Shown one piece after another: positions 47,605-56,556 of a DNA stretch of 64,000 nucleotides (position 1 is its first letter; each line of letters opens with the position of its first letter). Origin of the DNA: Amycolatopsis sp. CA-128772 (GTDB taxonomy: Bacteria; Actinomycetota; Actinomycetes; Mycobacteriales; Pseudonocardiaceae); contig NZ_PPHG01000087.1 in assembly GCF_002904295.1 (NCBI RefSeq), forward strand, positions 124,001-188,000, given 5' to 3'. The notes below the pieces were generated by a model. It was not told the DNA's origin. It searched no databases and saw only the letters and a program-made list of their open reading frames with translations. The translations under genes and the position numbers were made by a program.

Positions 47605-50600
47605 CCCGCCGGCCAGGGGGAGGCCGCCGTCATCAGGCCGATCGTGCCCGCGACCAGGCGCATCTGGTCCACCGTGCGGATGTCCGCCTCCACCAGGCGT
47701 GGCGAGCACACCAGCACCGCCAGCGCCTGGGCGCGGGACAACGCCACGTTGAGGCGGTTGCGGGACAACAGGAAATCCAGCCCGCGCGGCAGGTCCACCG
47801 CTGACGACGACGTCATCGTGGTGATCACCACCGGGGCCTCCTGGCCCTGGAACCGGTCGACCGTGCCCACCCGGACGCCCGGGAAGCCGGCCTCCTCCAG
47901 GGCGCGGGTCACCGTCCTGGCCTGCAAGTTGTACGGCGCCACCACCACGATGTCCGCGTCGGCCAAGGGGCGGGGCGGGCCGTGGTCGGTCCACATGCGA
48001 CCGTGCACTTCGGACACTATGCGCACGACCTCGGCCGCTTCCTCCACCGAGCGGGTCGTGTTACCACAGTGGTCCACTTCGGACAGATACAGCCCCGCCG
48101 CGACACCGGCCAGGGACCGGCCGGCGGCGGAGGCGTGTGCGTGCAGGCGTCCGGCGTAGGACAGGTTCGACACCGGCTCGCACACCGCCGGGTGCATGCG
48201 CCGGGTCTCGTCGAGGAAGTAGCCCAGCTCCGCGGGCATGATGGCGGCCTCGCCGATCAGGTGCCCCAGCGCCGACGCCTCCGCGCCCGCCGGGTGGGTG
48301 CCCTGCACCACCTGCGGCAGCTGCTGCGGGTCGCCCAGCAGCAGCAGGTTCTTCGCGCACATCGACACCGCCAGCGCGTCGGCCAGGGCGAACTGGCCCG
48401 CCTCGTCGATGATCAGCAGGTCGAACGGCTCTTCGCGGACCGCCGCGTTGGCGAACGTCCACGCCGTCCCGCCCACCAGGTGCCCGGTGTCGTGCTCCTC
48501 GCGCCACTTCACCAGGGCCGGGTTGCTCTTCGGCTGCTCCCACGGCGCCGCCGGGTCCGGCGTCCTCTTCGCGCGCTTGGCGCACGGCAGGTCCGGCGCG
48601 CTCTTCTTGGCCGCGCTCAGCACGTTCTCCACGGCCTTGTGGCTCGTGGACGTCACCGCGACCGTCCGCCCGGCCCGCACGAGGTGCGCGATCAGCTTCC
48701 CGGCCAGGTACGTCTTGCCCGCGCCCGGCGGGCCCTGCACGGCCAGGGTCGAGCCGTCGAGCTCGTCGACCGCCTCGATCACCGTCGCGACCAGGTCCGG
48801 CCCCGGTTCCGGCAGCGCCGCGCCGCCGCGCAGCCGCGGCGGGGTCCGGCGGAGCAGGTCGACGCCGGGGTGGCGCGGCAGCTCCGGGAGCGCGTCGACG
48901 ACCAGGCGGGCGAGGTCGGCGACCGCGTCGTCCTTGGGTGAGGGCCGGACCGGGCTGCCGGGCAGCACCGCCGTCGGCCGGTCGTTCGTGGTCGCGTCCG
49001 GCGGGCTGCTCTCCTCCAGGGTCAGCTCCACGGCCGACGCGGCGACGACCTTCGCGTCTCGGGCGGTGTCGCCGTAGCGCAGCCGCACGTCGTCGCCCGG
49101 GGCGAACGGGTGCGGCCGGTCGGGGTCGCACGCCAGCTGCAACGTCCGCTTCGCGGTACGCACCCGCCCGGCGGGCGGCACCCACTCCCCCGCTTCCAGC
49201 GAGACCGGCACGGCGCAGGCGGTGTCCACCTCGAGGTCGCCGAGCGGCGCGGCCAGCTGGCGGAAGTACTCCCACCACGCCGGGTTCGTCTCCCGGCGGT
49301 GGTAGCCGACGGACGCCGCGAGCAGCGCGCGGGCCCGCTCCTCGCCGGTGAAGGCGCCCGGGTCGTCCGGCAGCCCGTCCAGCAGCGGGTCGACGAGGGC
49401 GGCCAGGTGCGCGGCCCGTTCGGCGCGCCGCTCGGCGGCGACGTCCTCCTCGGCCGCGCGCAGCAGCGCGTCCTCGGCGGACTCCTCGGCCGGCTCCGGC
49501 ACGTCGATCCCCGCTTCGGCGCGGACTCGGTGCAGGAACTCGAACAGCCGCTGCGCGGAGACGCAGTCGTCCTCGGTGTTCTCGCCGATGCGGCGCAGCA
49601 CCTCGTCGGCGCGTTCCGGCTCCCCGGACTGCGCGAGCGCCAGGTACTCCTCGTACGCGTCGACGTCGGACACGGCGGTCTTCGTGCGGGCGCCCGGCTG
49701 GTAGAGCGGCTCGAGGTGCCGGATCGAGTACGACCGCTGCGACACCCGCAGCGCCTTGCGCACGACCGCGTGCAGGTCCACGACGGCGCCGCTGCGCAGC
49801 AGGTGGTCGACGGTCTCCTCGCGGGTGCCGTGCACCGCCGCGAGCCGCTTGATCGCGGTGACCTCGTACGGCGCGTAGTGGTACACGTGCGAGCCCGGGT
49901 GCTCGGCGACCCGCGCCGCGGCGAAGTCGACGAACTCCTCGAACGCGCGCCGCTCCTGGGCCCGGCTGTGCGCCCAGAACGCCGTGAACTCCCGGTCGCC
50001 GACCGCGCCGAACAGGTACTCCAGGCCCTCGCCCGCGAGGGCGTGCGGGTCGCCGGCGAGGTCGGCGAACACGTCGCCCGGTGCCGGGGGCGGCAGCGCG
50101 GCCAGCGCGCCGGGATCGACGACCTCGTAGGCGACCTCGCCGGTGGCGTCCTGCCGGACCTGCAACGCGGCCTGGGCGCGCAGCGCCGCGAACGACGTCA
50201 CGGACAGGTCCCGCGGCCGGTCGGCCGGCCCGGCCGCGGCGAGCGCGTCGATCGAGCCCAGCCCGGCGTCGACCAGCTTGCGGCGCTGGTCGGCGCGCAT
50301 CCCGGCGACCAGCGAGAGGTCCCGGTCGGCTTCCCGGGCCGACGCGCAGTGCTGCGCGAACCCGCAGCCGGCGCAGGCGGGGCGTTCGTCGGCCCACAGC
50401 GGGACCGGCAGCCGCGGCGGCCGTCCGGCCAGCCGGGCCCGCAGGCGGTCCACCAGCGGCCGGAAGTCTTCGACGCGCAGCGTCCGGGTGCCGCCGTCGG
50501 TGAGCCGGAGGTGCAGGTGCGGCCCCACGGGCCAGCCGGCGCGCCCCACCGCGTCCGCGCACGCGGTCAGCCGGACCACCGCCGCGGGCGTCACCTGCCG

Positions 50601-50909
50601 GACCGGCTGCTCGTCGTGGACCTCGTAACGGCCTTCGCCGTCCTGGACCAGGAGGTCCGCCTGCGCCGAGAACCGGCCGTCGAGGAAGACCGCCCGGCCG
50701 ATCACCGGGACGCCGGACCGCAGCGCTTCCTCGGTCGCCTTCGCGGCGAGTGCGAGGTCTTCGACGTCGACCTCGGCGGCGCCGCCCGGTGCGGGCCGCG
50801 GCGCTCCCGGCAGACCGGCGGCCAGCGCCTGGGCGAGGATGCTGCGGTGCTCGCATTCGAGCAGGTCGGCGAGATCGGCTGGGGTGAGCATCGCCGCGAA
50901 GTCTGGCAC
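47559..50909 (-). CDS. TM0106-type RecB-like nuclease, RNase H-like and SF1 helicase fusion
   Basis: A 1116-residue protein. The N-terminal RecB/Cas4-like nuclease (about 1-200) has an early Cys in LLECEHRS and a late cluster CAGCGFAQHC, the Dna2/Cas4-type iron-sulfur pattern, with core residues in RFSAQADLLV and YEVHDEQPV. A central RNase H-like region begins DVFADLAGDPHALAGEGLEYLFGAV (about 280). The SF1 helicase (about 700-1080) has VQGPPGAGKTYLAGKL, DLLIIDEAGQFALADAL, LLLGDPQQLPQV, GTVDRFQGQEAPVVI and RLNVALSRAQ. The GTG at 50909 is chosen; ATG 50891 is an alternative. It could repair DNA or act in defence. It is alone apart from the divergent GH67 gene. Confidence 0.88.
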   Translation of the reverse strand: MPDFAAMLTPADLADLLECEHRSILAQALAAGLPGAPRPAPGGAAEVDVEDLALAAKATEEALRSGVPVIGRAVFLDGRFSAQADLLVQDGEGRYEVHDEQPVRQVTPAAVVRLTACADAVGRAGWPVGPHLHLRLTDGGTRTLRVEDFRPLVDRLRARLAGRPPRLPVPLWADERPACAGCGFAQHCASAREADRDLSLVAGMRADQRRKLVDAGLGSIDALAAAGPADRPRDLSVTSFAALRAQAALQVRQDATGEVAYEVVDPGALAALPPPAPGDVFADLAGDPHALAGEGLEYLFGAVGDREFTAFWAHSRAQERRAFEEFVDFAAARVAEHPGSHVYHYAPYEVTAIKRLAAVHGTREETVDHLLRSGAVVDLHAVVRKALRVSQRSYSIRHLEPLYQPGARTKTAVSDVDAYEEYLALAQSGEPERADEVLRRIGENTEDDCVSAQRLFEFLHRVRAEAGIDVPEPAEESAEDALLRAAEEDVAAERRAERAAHLAALVDPLLDGLPDDPGAFTGEERARALLAASVGYHRRETNPAWWEYFRQLAAPLGDLEVDTACAVPVSLEAGEWVPPAGRVRTAKRTLQLACDPDRPHPFAPGDDVRLRYGDTARDAKVVAASAVELTLEESSPPDATTNDRPTAVLPGSPVRPSPKDDAVADLARLVVDALPELPRHPGVDLLRRTPPRLRGGAALPEPGPDLVATVIEAVDELDGSTLAVQGPPGAGKTYLAGKLIAHLVRAGRTVAVTSTSHKAVENVLSAAKKSAPDLPCAKRAKRTPDPAAPWEQPKSNPALVKWREEHDTGHLVGGTAWTFANAAVREEPFDLLIIDEAGQFALADALAVSMCAKNLLLLGDPQQLPQVVQGTHPAGAEASALGHLIGEAAIMPAELGYFLDETRRMHPAVCEPVSNLSYAGRLHAHASAAGRSLAGVAAGLYLSEVDHCGNTTRSVEEAAEVVRIVSEVHGRMWTDHGPPRPLADADIVVVAPYNLQARTVTRALEEAGFPGVRVGTVDRFQGQEAPVVITTMTSSSAVDLPRGLDFLLSRNRLNVALSRAQALAVLVCSPRLVEADIRTVDQMRLVAGTIGLMTAASPWPAGQPGGSTSPASSSTS

Positions 50910-50948
50910 GGCCGATCTTCGGGGCCGGAGCACGTTGTCCCGACACGC

Positions 50949-50959
50949 CGAAACTTTCG
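50949..50959. promoter_or_regulatory. CGAAACTTTCG, xylan-regulator-type operator
   Basis: An 11-base palindrome CGAAACTTTCG, extended to CCGAAACTTTCGG. This sequence is known upstream of Streptomyces xylanase genes as a LacI-type regulator site. Here it stands 26 bases before the -35 element of the alpha-glucuronidase gene and 40 bases before the divergent nuclease gene. Confidence 0.65.
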
Positions 50960-50984
50960 GGATTTCCCGGTATATCGCCAATTC

Positions 50985-51014
50985 TTGACAGCCCGGAACC
51001 CGGCCCGCGATAGT
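50985..51014 (+). promoter_or_regulatory. Promoter of the alpha-glucuronidase gene
   Basis: TTGACA at 50985-50990 and GATAGT at 51009-51014, 18 bases apart, a good housekeeping-type promoter. The start codon follows 43 bases later. Confidence 0.6.
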
Positions 51015-51056
51015 GCGGGAACCGAACCGGATACCCGGCGATCACGTGGGGGAACC

Positions 51057-53639
51057 TTGTCTCTCAGCGACGAGAACGGGCTGCGGCGGCGCGCATTCCT
51101 GATCGGCGGCGGAGCCGTCCTGACCACCTCGGTGCTCGGCGCCACCACGGCGCACGCGAGCCCGCCGGCGCCGGCTTTCCCGGGCGGCTATGACGGCTCG
51201 GACCTGTGGCTGCGCTACGAGCGGGTCGCCGACGGCGGCCTCCTCGCCCGGTACCGGGCCGCCCTCGGCGCGATCGTCGTGGAGAACGCCGACCGGACGA
51301 AGGTGCACCGCCACACGGCGAACCTGAGCATGGCTCCCGGTTCCACCGAACACCTGGTGGAGAGCACTCTGGCGGTGGCGCGGGACGAACTCGCCCGCGG
51401 CCTCGGCGGGTTGCTGGGCCGGCCCGTGCCGGTGCGGAACGGGTACCCCGACCGCGCGGTAGTCGTGGGCACTCCGGACAGCTCGCCGTTGGTGCACCGG
51501 CTCGTTCCCGCGCACGACCTCGCGCCGCTCGGCGCCGACGGCTACCTCATCCGGTCGCTGTCCCGGGACGGGCACCGGTCGATCGTGATCGCCGGCAACA
51601 CCGATGTCGCCGCGCTGTACGGGACGTTCGCGTTCCTCCGGCGGCTCCAGGCCGGGCACCCCATCACCGACCTGAAACTTTCTTCGGTTCCGCGGATCAA
51701 CCACCGGTACCTGAACTACTGGGAGACCGAACGCCTCTACGCCGGGAACAACCCCGCGGGCACCGGCGGGCTCGACGGCGAGAACGGGGCGATCTTCGAC
51801 TTCACCGCCACCGGCGCGGCCGCCGCGCTGAACCTGCCGGTGATCCTCGACCGGTACCTCGTGGCCGCGCGGGCGATGGCTTCCCTGGGCATCAACGGCA
51901 TCACGATCAACAACGTCAACGCGAACAGCTTCTACCTCACCCCGGCCGCGATCGAGCAGGAAGCCGCGCTGGCGGACGCGCTGCGCCCGTACGGGATCAA
52001 GCTGGCCGTCTCCATCAACTACGCGGCCCCGACGGACGCCCGGTTCGCGCCCGACACCCTCACCAGGGAGCAGCTGGACCCCTACAGCGCGGTGTTCCGG
52101 GACTGGTGGACCCGCCGGGCGCGTCAGCTGCAGGCGGCCATCCCGGACTTCATGGGCTTCACCGTCAAAGCCAACTCCGAGGGCCAGCCGGGCCCGCAGG
52201 ACCTGGGCTACGATCACGGTGACGGCGCCAACGGGATGGCGGCGGCGGTGGCGCCGCTCGGGATGCGGATCTTCTGGCGCACCTTCGTCTACAACGCCGA
52301 CGTCGACGCCGACCGGCTCAAGCGCGCCTACCTCGAGTTCGGGCCCATCGACGAAGAGCGCCAGCCCGACGGCACGATCGGCCGGTTCGCGAAGAACGTC
52401 TTCCTGCAGACCAAGAACGGCCCGCTCGACTACCAGGCCCGGGAGCCGGCCAACCCGCTCTTCGGCCGGCTGGAGCACACGAACCAGGCCATCGAGCTGC
52501 AGGTGACCCAGGAGTACACCGGCCAGAACACGATGCTCTGCTACCTCGGCCCGCTGTGGGAAGAGGTCCTGAAGTCCGACACGTACGCCACCGGCCCGGA
52601 CGGCCGGCTGCTGCCGCACCGCCTGGTGGGTCACGTGGTGGACGGCACCGCCCAGGGCCACCCGGACAGCGCCATCGTCGGGGTGGCCAACTTCGGCAAC
52701 GCCGACAACCTGACCGGGCACCACTTCGCGCAGGCGAACCTGTACGCCTTCGGCCGGCTGGCCTGGGACTGGACGCTGGACGCCGCGGGCATCGCCGAGG
52801 ACTGGGTCCGGCTGACCTGGGGCAACCGCGACTTCGTCGTCCGGACGATCGTGGCGATGATGCTGGGCTCGCGGGAAGCGCTGGTCAGCTACCAGACCCC
52901 GCTCGGCGTCGCGCACCAGTTCCGGTCCAGCGACCACTACGGCCCCAACCCGGCCGAACGGCTGGCGCGGGACGACTGGAGCCCGGTGTACTACAACAAG
53001 GCCGATGCCGCCGGGCTCGGCTACGACCGCTCCCCCACCGGCAGCGGCTTCACCGCGCAGTACTTCCCGGTGCTCGCGGCCCGGTACGCCGATATCGGGA
53101 CGACGCCCGAGAACCTGCTGATGTGGTTCCACCACGTGCCGTGGGACCGGCGGCTGCACAACGGCCGGATCTTCTGGGACGAACTGGTGTACCGCTACCA
53201 GACCGGCGTCCACTACGTCTCCTGGATGCGGCGGGCGTGGGACGCGCTCGAACCGCACGTCGACGCCCGGCGCTTCGCCGAGGTGAAGGCCAAGCTCGCC
53301 GCCCACGAGACCGACGCGGGCAGCTGGCGCGACACCTGCGTGCAGTACTGGCAGGGCTTCAACGGCCGGGCCATCCCCACCGCCGGGCCGTTGTCGATCA
53401 AGATCGTGGTGGGCGGCCGGCTGCTCGGCGGCTTCGACGCCGGGGCGGCGTCGGCCACCGTCCCGGTGGCGGCCGGGTCGTCGCCGAGAATCACGAAGGT
53501 GGCGCCGGCCGATCCGGCGGCAAGGTGCGAAGTGCTTTCCCAGGCGCACAGCGTGCCCGGGCGGGCGGTGGTCCGCGTCACCTCGATGAGCTTCTTCGGG
53601 CCGATCCTGAAAGATTACGTGTTCGAGTTCACGCGTTGA
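51057..53639 (+). CDS. Exported GH67-type alpha-glucuronidase
   Basis: An 860-residue protein. The N-terminus MSLSDENGLRRRAFLIGGGAVLTTSVLG is a Tat-type signal (RRRAFL). The rest fits GH67: an N-terminal beta domain (YDGSDLWLRYERV, AVVVGTPDSSPLV), the central barrel (RINHRYLNYWE, GINGITINNVNANSFYL, MGFTVKANSEGQPGPQDLGYDHGDGANGMAAAV, GPIDEERQPDGT) and the helical C-terminal domain. It would release 4-O-methylglucuronic acid from xylan fragments. The start is TTG 51057 with GGGGGAA 4-5 bases upstream; no ATG or GTG in frame fits. Family members are often cytoplasmic, so the Tat signal is notable. The long frame upstream is a shadow of the nuclease. Confidence 0.86.
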   Translation: MSLSDENGLRRRAFLIGGGAVLTTSVLGATTAHASPPAPAFPGGYDGSDLWLRYERVADGGLLARYRAALGAIVVENADRTKVHRHTANLSMAPGSTEHLVESTLAVARDELARGLGGLLGRPVPVRNGYPDRAVVVGTPDSSPLVHRLVPAHDLAPLGADGYLIRSLSRDGHRSIVIAGNTDVAALYGTFAFLRRLQAGHPITDLKLSSVPRINHRYLNYWETERLYAGNNPAGTGGLDGENGAIFDFTATGAAAALNLPVILDRYLVAARAMASLGINGITINNVNANSFYLTPAAIEQEAALADALRPYGIKLAVSINYAAPTDARFAPDTLTREQLDPYSAVFRDWWTRRARQLQAAIPDFMGFTVKANSEGQPGPQDLGYDHGDGANGMAAAVAPLGMRIFWRTFVYNADVDADRLKRAYLEFGPIDEERQPDGTIGRFAKNVFLQTKNGPLDYQAREPANPLFGRLEHTNQAIELQVTQEYTGQNTMLCYLGPLWEEVLKSDTYATGPDGRLLPHRLVGHVVDGTAQGHPDSAIVGVANFGNADNLTGHHFAQANLYAFGRLAWDWTLDAAGIAEDWVRLTWGNRDFVVRTIVAMMLGSREALVSYQTPLGVAHQFRSSDHYGPNPAERLARDDWSPVYYNKADAAGLGYDRSPTGSGFTAQYFPVLAARYADIGTTPENLLMWFHHVPWDRRLHNGRIFWDELVYRYQTGVHYVSWMRRAWDALEPHVDARRFAEVKAKLAAHETDAGSWRDTCVQYWQGFNGRAIPTAGPLSIKIVVGGRLLGGFDAGAASATVPVAAGSSPRITKVAPADPAARCEVLSQAHSVPGRAVVRVTSMSFFGPILKDYVFEFTR

Positions 53640-53675
53640 GGGGAACCTCCCGGTAGCCGCGTCCGTTGTCGTTTC

Positions 53676-53704
53676 CTACGGCACCGTAAGTTACGGTCGC
53701 GTAG
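53676..53704. promoter_or_regulatory. 29-bp palindromic operator of the acyl-ACP desaturase gene
   Basis: The arms CTACGGCACCGTAA and TTACGGTCGCGTAG match in 12 of 14 pairs around a central G, ending 20 bases before the start. It resembles TetR-type fatty-acid operators containing ACCGTAA/TTACGGT. No TetR gene is adjacent. Confidence 0.7.
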
Positions 53705-53724
53705 GTACGGAAGGACGTTGCCCG

Positions 53725-54666
53725 ATGCCGGTCCCCGAAACCACCCGCCTGCTGCACGAACTGGAAGGCACGGTCGAAGAGAACCTCAACCGCCACCTCG
53801 CCGCCGCCCAGGAGTGGATGCCGCACGAGTTCGTCCCCTGGAGCCAGGGGCGCGACTTCGCCGACCTCGGCGGGGAGGCGTGGGACCCGGAGCAGTCCCG
53901 GGTGAGCCCGATCGCCCGGACGGCCCTCGAAGTCAACCTGCTGACCGAGGACAACCTGCCCAGCTACCACCGCGAGATCGAGCGCGCGTTCGGCCGCGAC
54001 GGCGCGTGGGGCACCTGGGTGCACCGGTGGACGGCCGAGGAGGGCCGCCACGGCATCTGCATCCGCGACTACCTGCTGGTCACCCGCGCCGTCGACCCGG
54101 TCGAGCTGGAGCGGATGCGGATGGAAACCATGCAGGCCGGCTACGACACCGGCGACAAGCCGCTGCTCAACGTCTGCGCGTACGTCTCGTTCCAGGAGCT
54201 GGCCACCCGGCTCTCGCACCGCAACACCGGCCGCTACACCCAGGACCCCCTGGCCGAGAAGCTGCTGGCCCGGGTGTCCACGGACGAGAACCTGCACATG
54301 GTCTTCTACCGCAACCTGGTCAAGGCCGCGCTGGAGATCTCGCCGGACGCGATGATGCGCGCGATCACCGACGAAGTCCTGAACTTCGCGATGCCGGGCG
54401 CGGTCATCCCGAGCTTCCAGCGCAAGGCGGCGCTGATGGCCAAGGCCGGCATCTACGACCTGCGCATCCACCACGACGACGTCGTCCAGCCGCTGCTGCG
54501 GTACTGGAAGGTGTTCGACCTGACCGGCCTCGGCGCGGCCGGCGAAGCCGCGCGGGAGGAACTCGCGACCTTCATCAAGGGCCTGGACACGCAGGCGTCC
54601 CGGTTCGAGGAACGCCGTGACGCCGCCGCCGCGCGCCGGGCCGCGCGGGGCATCGTGGACGCCTGA
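53725..54666 (+). CDS. Acyl-ACP desaturase (ferritin-like di-iron)
   Basis: A 313-residue soluble di-iron desaturase like mycobacterial DesA1/DesA2. Iron ligands: the first EENLNRH-type helix, Glu105-Glu106-x-x-His109 (EEGRHG) and Asp187-Glu188-Asn-Leu-His191 (DENLH). VNLLTEDNLPSYHREIERAFG and DKPLLNVCAYVSFQELATRLSHRNTG are family signatures. It introduces a double bond into acyl-ACP chains for membrane or mycolic-type lipids. It follows a palindromic operator and precedes an IclR gene by 23 bases. Confidence 0.93.
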   Translation: MPVPETTRLLHELEGTVEENLNRHLAAAQEWMPHEFVPWSQGRDFADLGGEAWDPEQSRVSPIARTALEVNLLTEDNLPSYHREIERAFGRDGAWGTWVHRWTAEEGRHGICIRDYLLVTRAVDPVELERMRMETMQAGYDTGDKPLLNVCAYVSFQELATRLSHRNTGRYTQDPLAEKLLARVSTDENLHMVFYRNLVKAALEISPDAMMRAITDEVLNFAMPGAVIPSFQRKAALMAKAGIYDLRIHHDDVVQPLLRYWKVFDLTGLGAAGEAAREELATFIKGLDTQASRFEERRDAAAARRAARGIVDA

Positions 54667-54689
54667 GCCGCACCCCGCCGGAGGCCGCC

Positions 54690-55454
54690 GTGCCGCACCG
54701 AGGTCGCGTTCCCGGCGCCACCGGGCCGGTACTGGGCCGCGCGCTGCGGGTCCTGGAGGTGTTCTCGCCGGACCGGCCGGCGCTGCGGCTGAGCGAGGTC
54801 GCCCGCCGGGCCGGGCTGCCGGCCGCGACCGCGCACCGGCTGCTGCGCGAGTTCTGCGCGTGGGGCGCACTGGAGCGGGACGAGGACGGCGTCTACCGCG
54901 TCGGGCTGCGGCTGTGGGAGCTCGGCTCGCTCGCGCCGCGGGGCCTGGGCCTGCGGGAACTCGCCCTGCCGTTCCTGGAGGACCTCTCGCAGATCACCCG
55001 GGAGAACGTCCAGCTCGCCGTGCGCGAAGGCACCGAGGTCGTGTACATCGAGCGGATCGCCGGGACCGGCGCGGTGCCGGTGCTGACCCGCGTCGGCGGC
55101 CGGTTCGCCCTGACCGCCACCGGCGTCGGGCTCGTCCTGCTCGCCCACGCCCCCGCCGACGTGCAGGAGGACGTCCTGGGCCGCCCGATCGACCGGTACA
55201 CGAGCGAGACGGTGACCGACCCGGACCGGCTGCGGCACATGCTGGCCGACGTCCGGACGCACGGGTTTTCGATCAGCGAGCGGCAGGTGACCCTCGACGC
55301 GCTGTCGGTCGGGGCGCCGATCCACGACGCGCGCGGCCAGGTCGTCGCGGCCGTGTCGCTGGTCGTGCGGTACGGGAGCGCGGCCCCGCACGCGCTCGCT
55401 CCGCTCGTCATGACCAGCGCCCGCGCGATTTCCCGCGCGCTTTCCGTCTTATGA
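54690..55454 (+). CDS. IclR-family transcriptional regulator
   Basis: A 254-residue IclR regulator: helix-turn-helix RALRVLEVFSPDRPALRLSEVARRAGLPAATAHRLLREFCAWGALERDEDGVYRVG (about 18-72), followed by the effector domain (LPFLEDLSQITRENVQLAVREGTEVVYIERI, VGGRFALTATGVGLVLLAH, GFSISERQVTLDALSVGAPIHD). GTG 54690 has GGAGG about 6 bases upstream. It lies just upstream of the Rieske oxygenase operon and probably controls it in response to an aromatic acid. Confidence 0.92.
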   Translation: MPHRGRVPGATGPVLGRALRVLEVFSPDRPALRLSEVARRAGLPAATAHRLLREFCAWGALERDEDGVYRVGLRLWELGSLAPRGLGLRELALPFLEDLSQITRENVQLAVREGTEVVYIERIAGTGAVPVLTRVGGRFALTATGVGLVLLAHAPADVQEDVLGRPIDRYTSETVTDPDRLRHMLADVRTHGFSISERQVTLDALSVGAPIHDARGQVVAAVSLVVRYGSAAPHALAPLVMTSARAISRALSVL

Positions 55455-55460
55455 AATAGC

Positions 55461-55515
55461 CCTTCGTGGCGTCCGGGCCGGTCCCGCAGGCTGTGACCCG
55501 GCCCACCACGAAAGG
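55461..55515 (+). promoter_or_regulatory. Nested hairpin / operator masking the Rieske oxygenase ribosome site
   Basis: Outer arms CCTTCGTGG (55461-55469) and CCACGAAAGG (55506-55515, one extra A) enclose inner arms GGGCCGG (55475-55481) and CCGGCCC (55498-55504). The Shine-Dalgarno AAAGGA (55511-55516) is largely inside the outer right arm, so the folded RNA would hide it. It could also be an IclR-type DNA operator. Confidence 0.5.
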
Positions 55516-55524
55516 ACGACCTCG

Positions 55525-56556
55525 ATGAGCGCCATTCCCCGCGACCAGTGGTACGTCGCCGCCTACGGCGCCGAGATCGGCACCGAACTGTTCGGCCGCA
55601 CCATCTGCGGCGAGCCGATCCTGTTCTGGCGGACCCGCGACGGGAGCGTCACCGCGATGGCCGACCGGTGCGTGCACCGGCGGTTCCCGTTGTCGCAGGC
55701 GCCTTCGCGGCTCGTCGACGACCAGGTCGTGTGCGGCTACCACGGCTTCACCTACGGCGTGGACGGCAAGTGCGTGGCCGTGCCCGGGCAGACCCGGGTG
55801 CCGCGGACCGCGCGGCTGACGCGCTACCCGCTGGTGGAGCAGGACTCCTTCGTCTGGGTGTTCATCGGCGACCCGGCGAAGGCCGACGCGGCCGCGATCC
55901 CCCGGGCGCCCTGGCTCGACTCGCCGGGCTACACGACGGTCTGCGGGAGGGAACCGCTCAAGGCGCGGTACTCGCTGCTGGTGGACAACCTGCTGGACCT
56001 GTCCCACGAGACGTACCTGCACGGCGGCTACATCGGCACCCCGGAGGTCGCCGAAACGCCGATCACCACCGAGGTCGACGAGGACGCCGGCGTCGTCTAC
56101 GTCTCGCGGCACATGGCCGACGCGGCCTGCCCGCCGTTCTACGCCAAGTCGACCGGCCTGGAGGGGCGCATCACGCGCTGGCAGGACATCGAGTACACGC
56201 CGCCGTGCCTGTACAAGCTGCACAGCCGCATCGCGCCGGTCGGCTCCGTGCCGAACCCGGACGGCAGCGACCCGGACGCCTTCCACGTCGAGGTCGTGTA
56301 CGCGATCACGCCGGAAACCGAGCACTCCACGCACGACTTCTGGGCGGTGGCCCGCGACTTCGCCCTCGACGACGAAGGCGTGTCGGCGTTCCTCGCGGAG
56401 AACAACCGTACGGTGGTGCTGCAGGACGTGGAAGCCCTCGACGTCCTCGAGCGGGTGATCGCCACCGAACCGGACGGCTACCAGGAGCTGTCGGTCAACA
56501 TCGACACGGGCGGCCTGGCGGCCCGCCGGATGCTGCAGCGCCTGGCGGCGTCGTGA
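55525..56556 (+). CDS. Rieske non-heme iron oxygenase, VanA-like
   Basis: A 343-residue oxygenase. The Rieske cluster is Cys49-x-His51 (DRCVHRRFPLSQ) and Cys70-x2-His73 (VVCGYHGFTYG). The mononuclear iron site lies in VDNLLDLSHETYLHGGYIG, and the later DVEALDVLERVI is seen in demethylases. Its size and sequence fit vanillate/aromatic O-demethylase or related hydroxylases. It works with the reductase two genes downstream. The true aromatic substrate cannot be read. Confidence 0.9.
   Translation: MSAIPRDQWYVAAYGAEIGTELFGRTICGEPILFWRTRDGSVTAMADRCVHRRFPLSQAPSRLVDDQVVCGYHGFTYGVDGKCVAVPGQTRVPRTARLTRYPLVEQDSFVWVFIGDPAKADAAAIPRAPWLDSPGYTTVCGREPLKARYSLLVDNLLDLSHETYLHGGYIGTPEVAETPITTEVDEDAGVVYVSRHMADAACPPFYAKSTGLEGRITRWQDIEYTPPCLYKLHSRIAPVGSVPNPDGSDPDAFHVEVVYAITPETEHSTHDFWAVARDFALDDEGVSAFLAENNRTVVLQDVEALDVLERVIATEPDGYQELSVNIDTGGLAARRMLQRLAAS

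Noticed and set aside
49110..51056. Upstream part of the 1509-codon plus-strand frame leading into the GH67-type gene.
   Set aside because: Antisense to the nuclease-helicase gene; the Tat signal and ribosome site place the start at TTG 51057.
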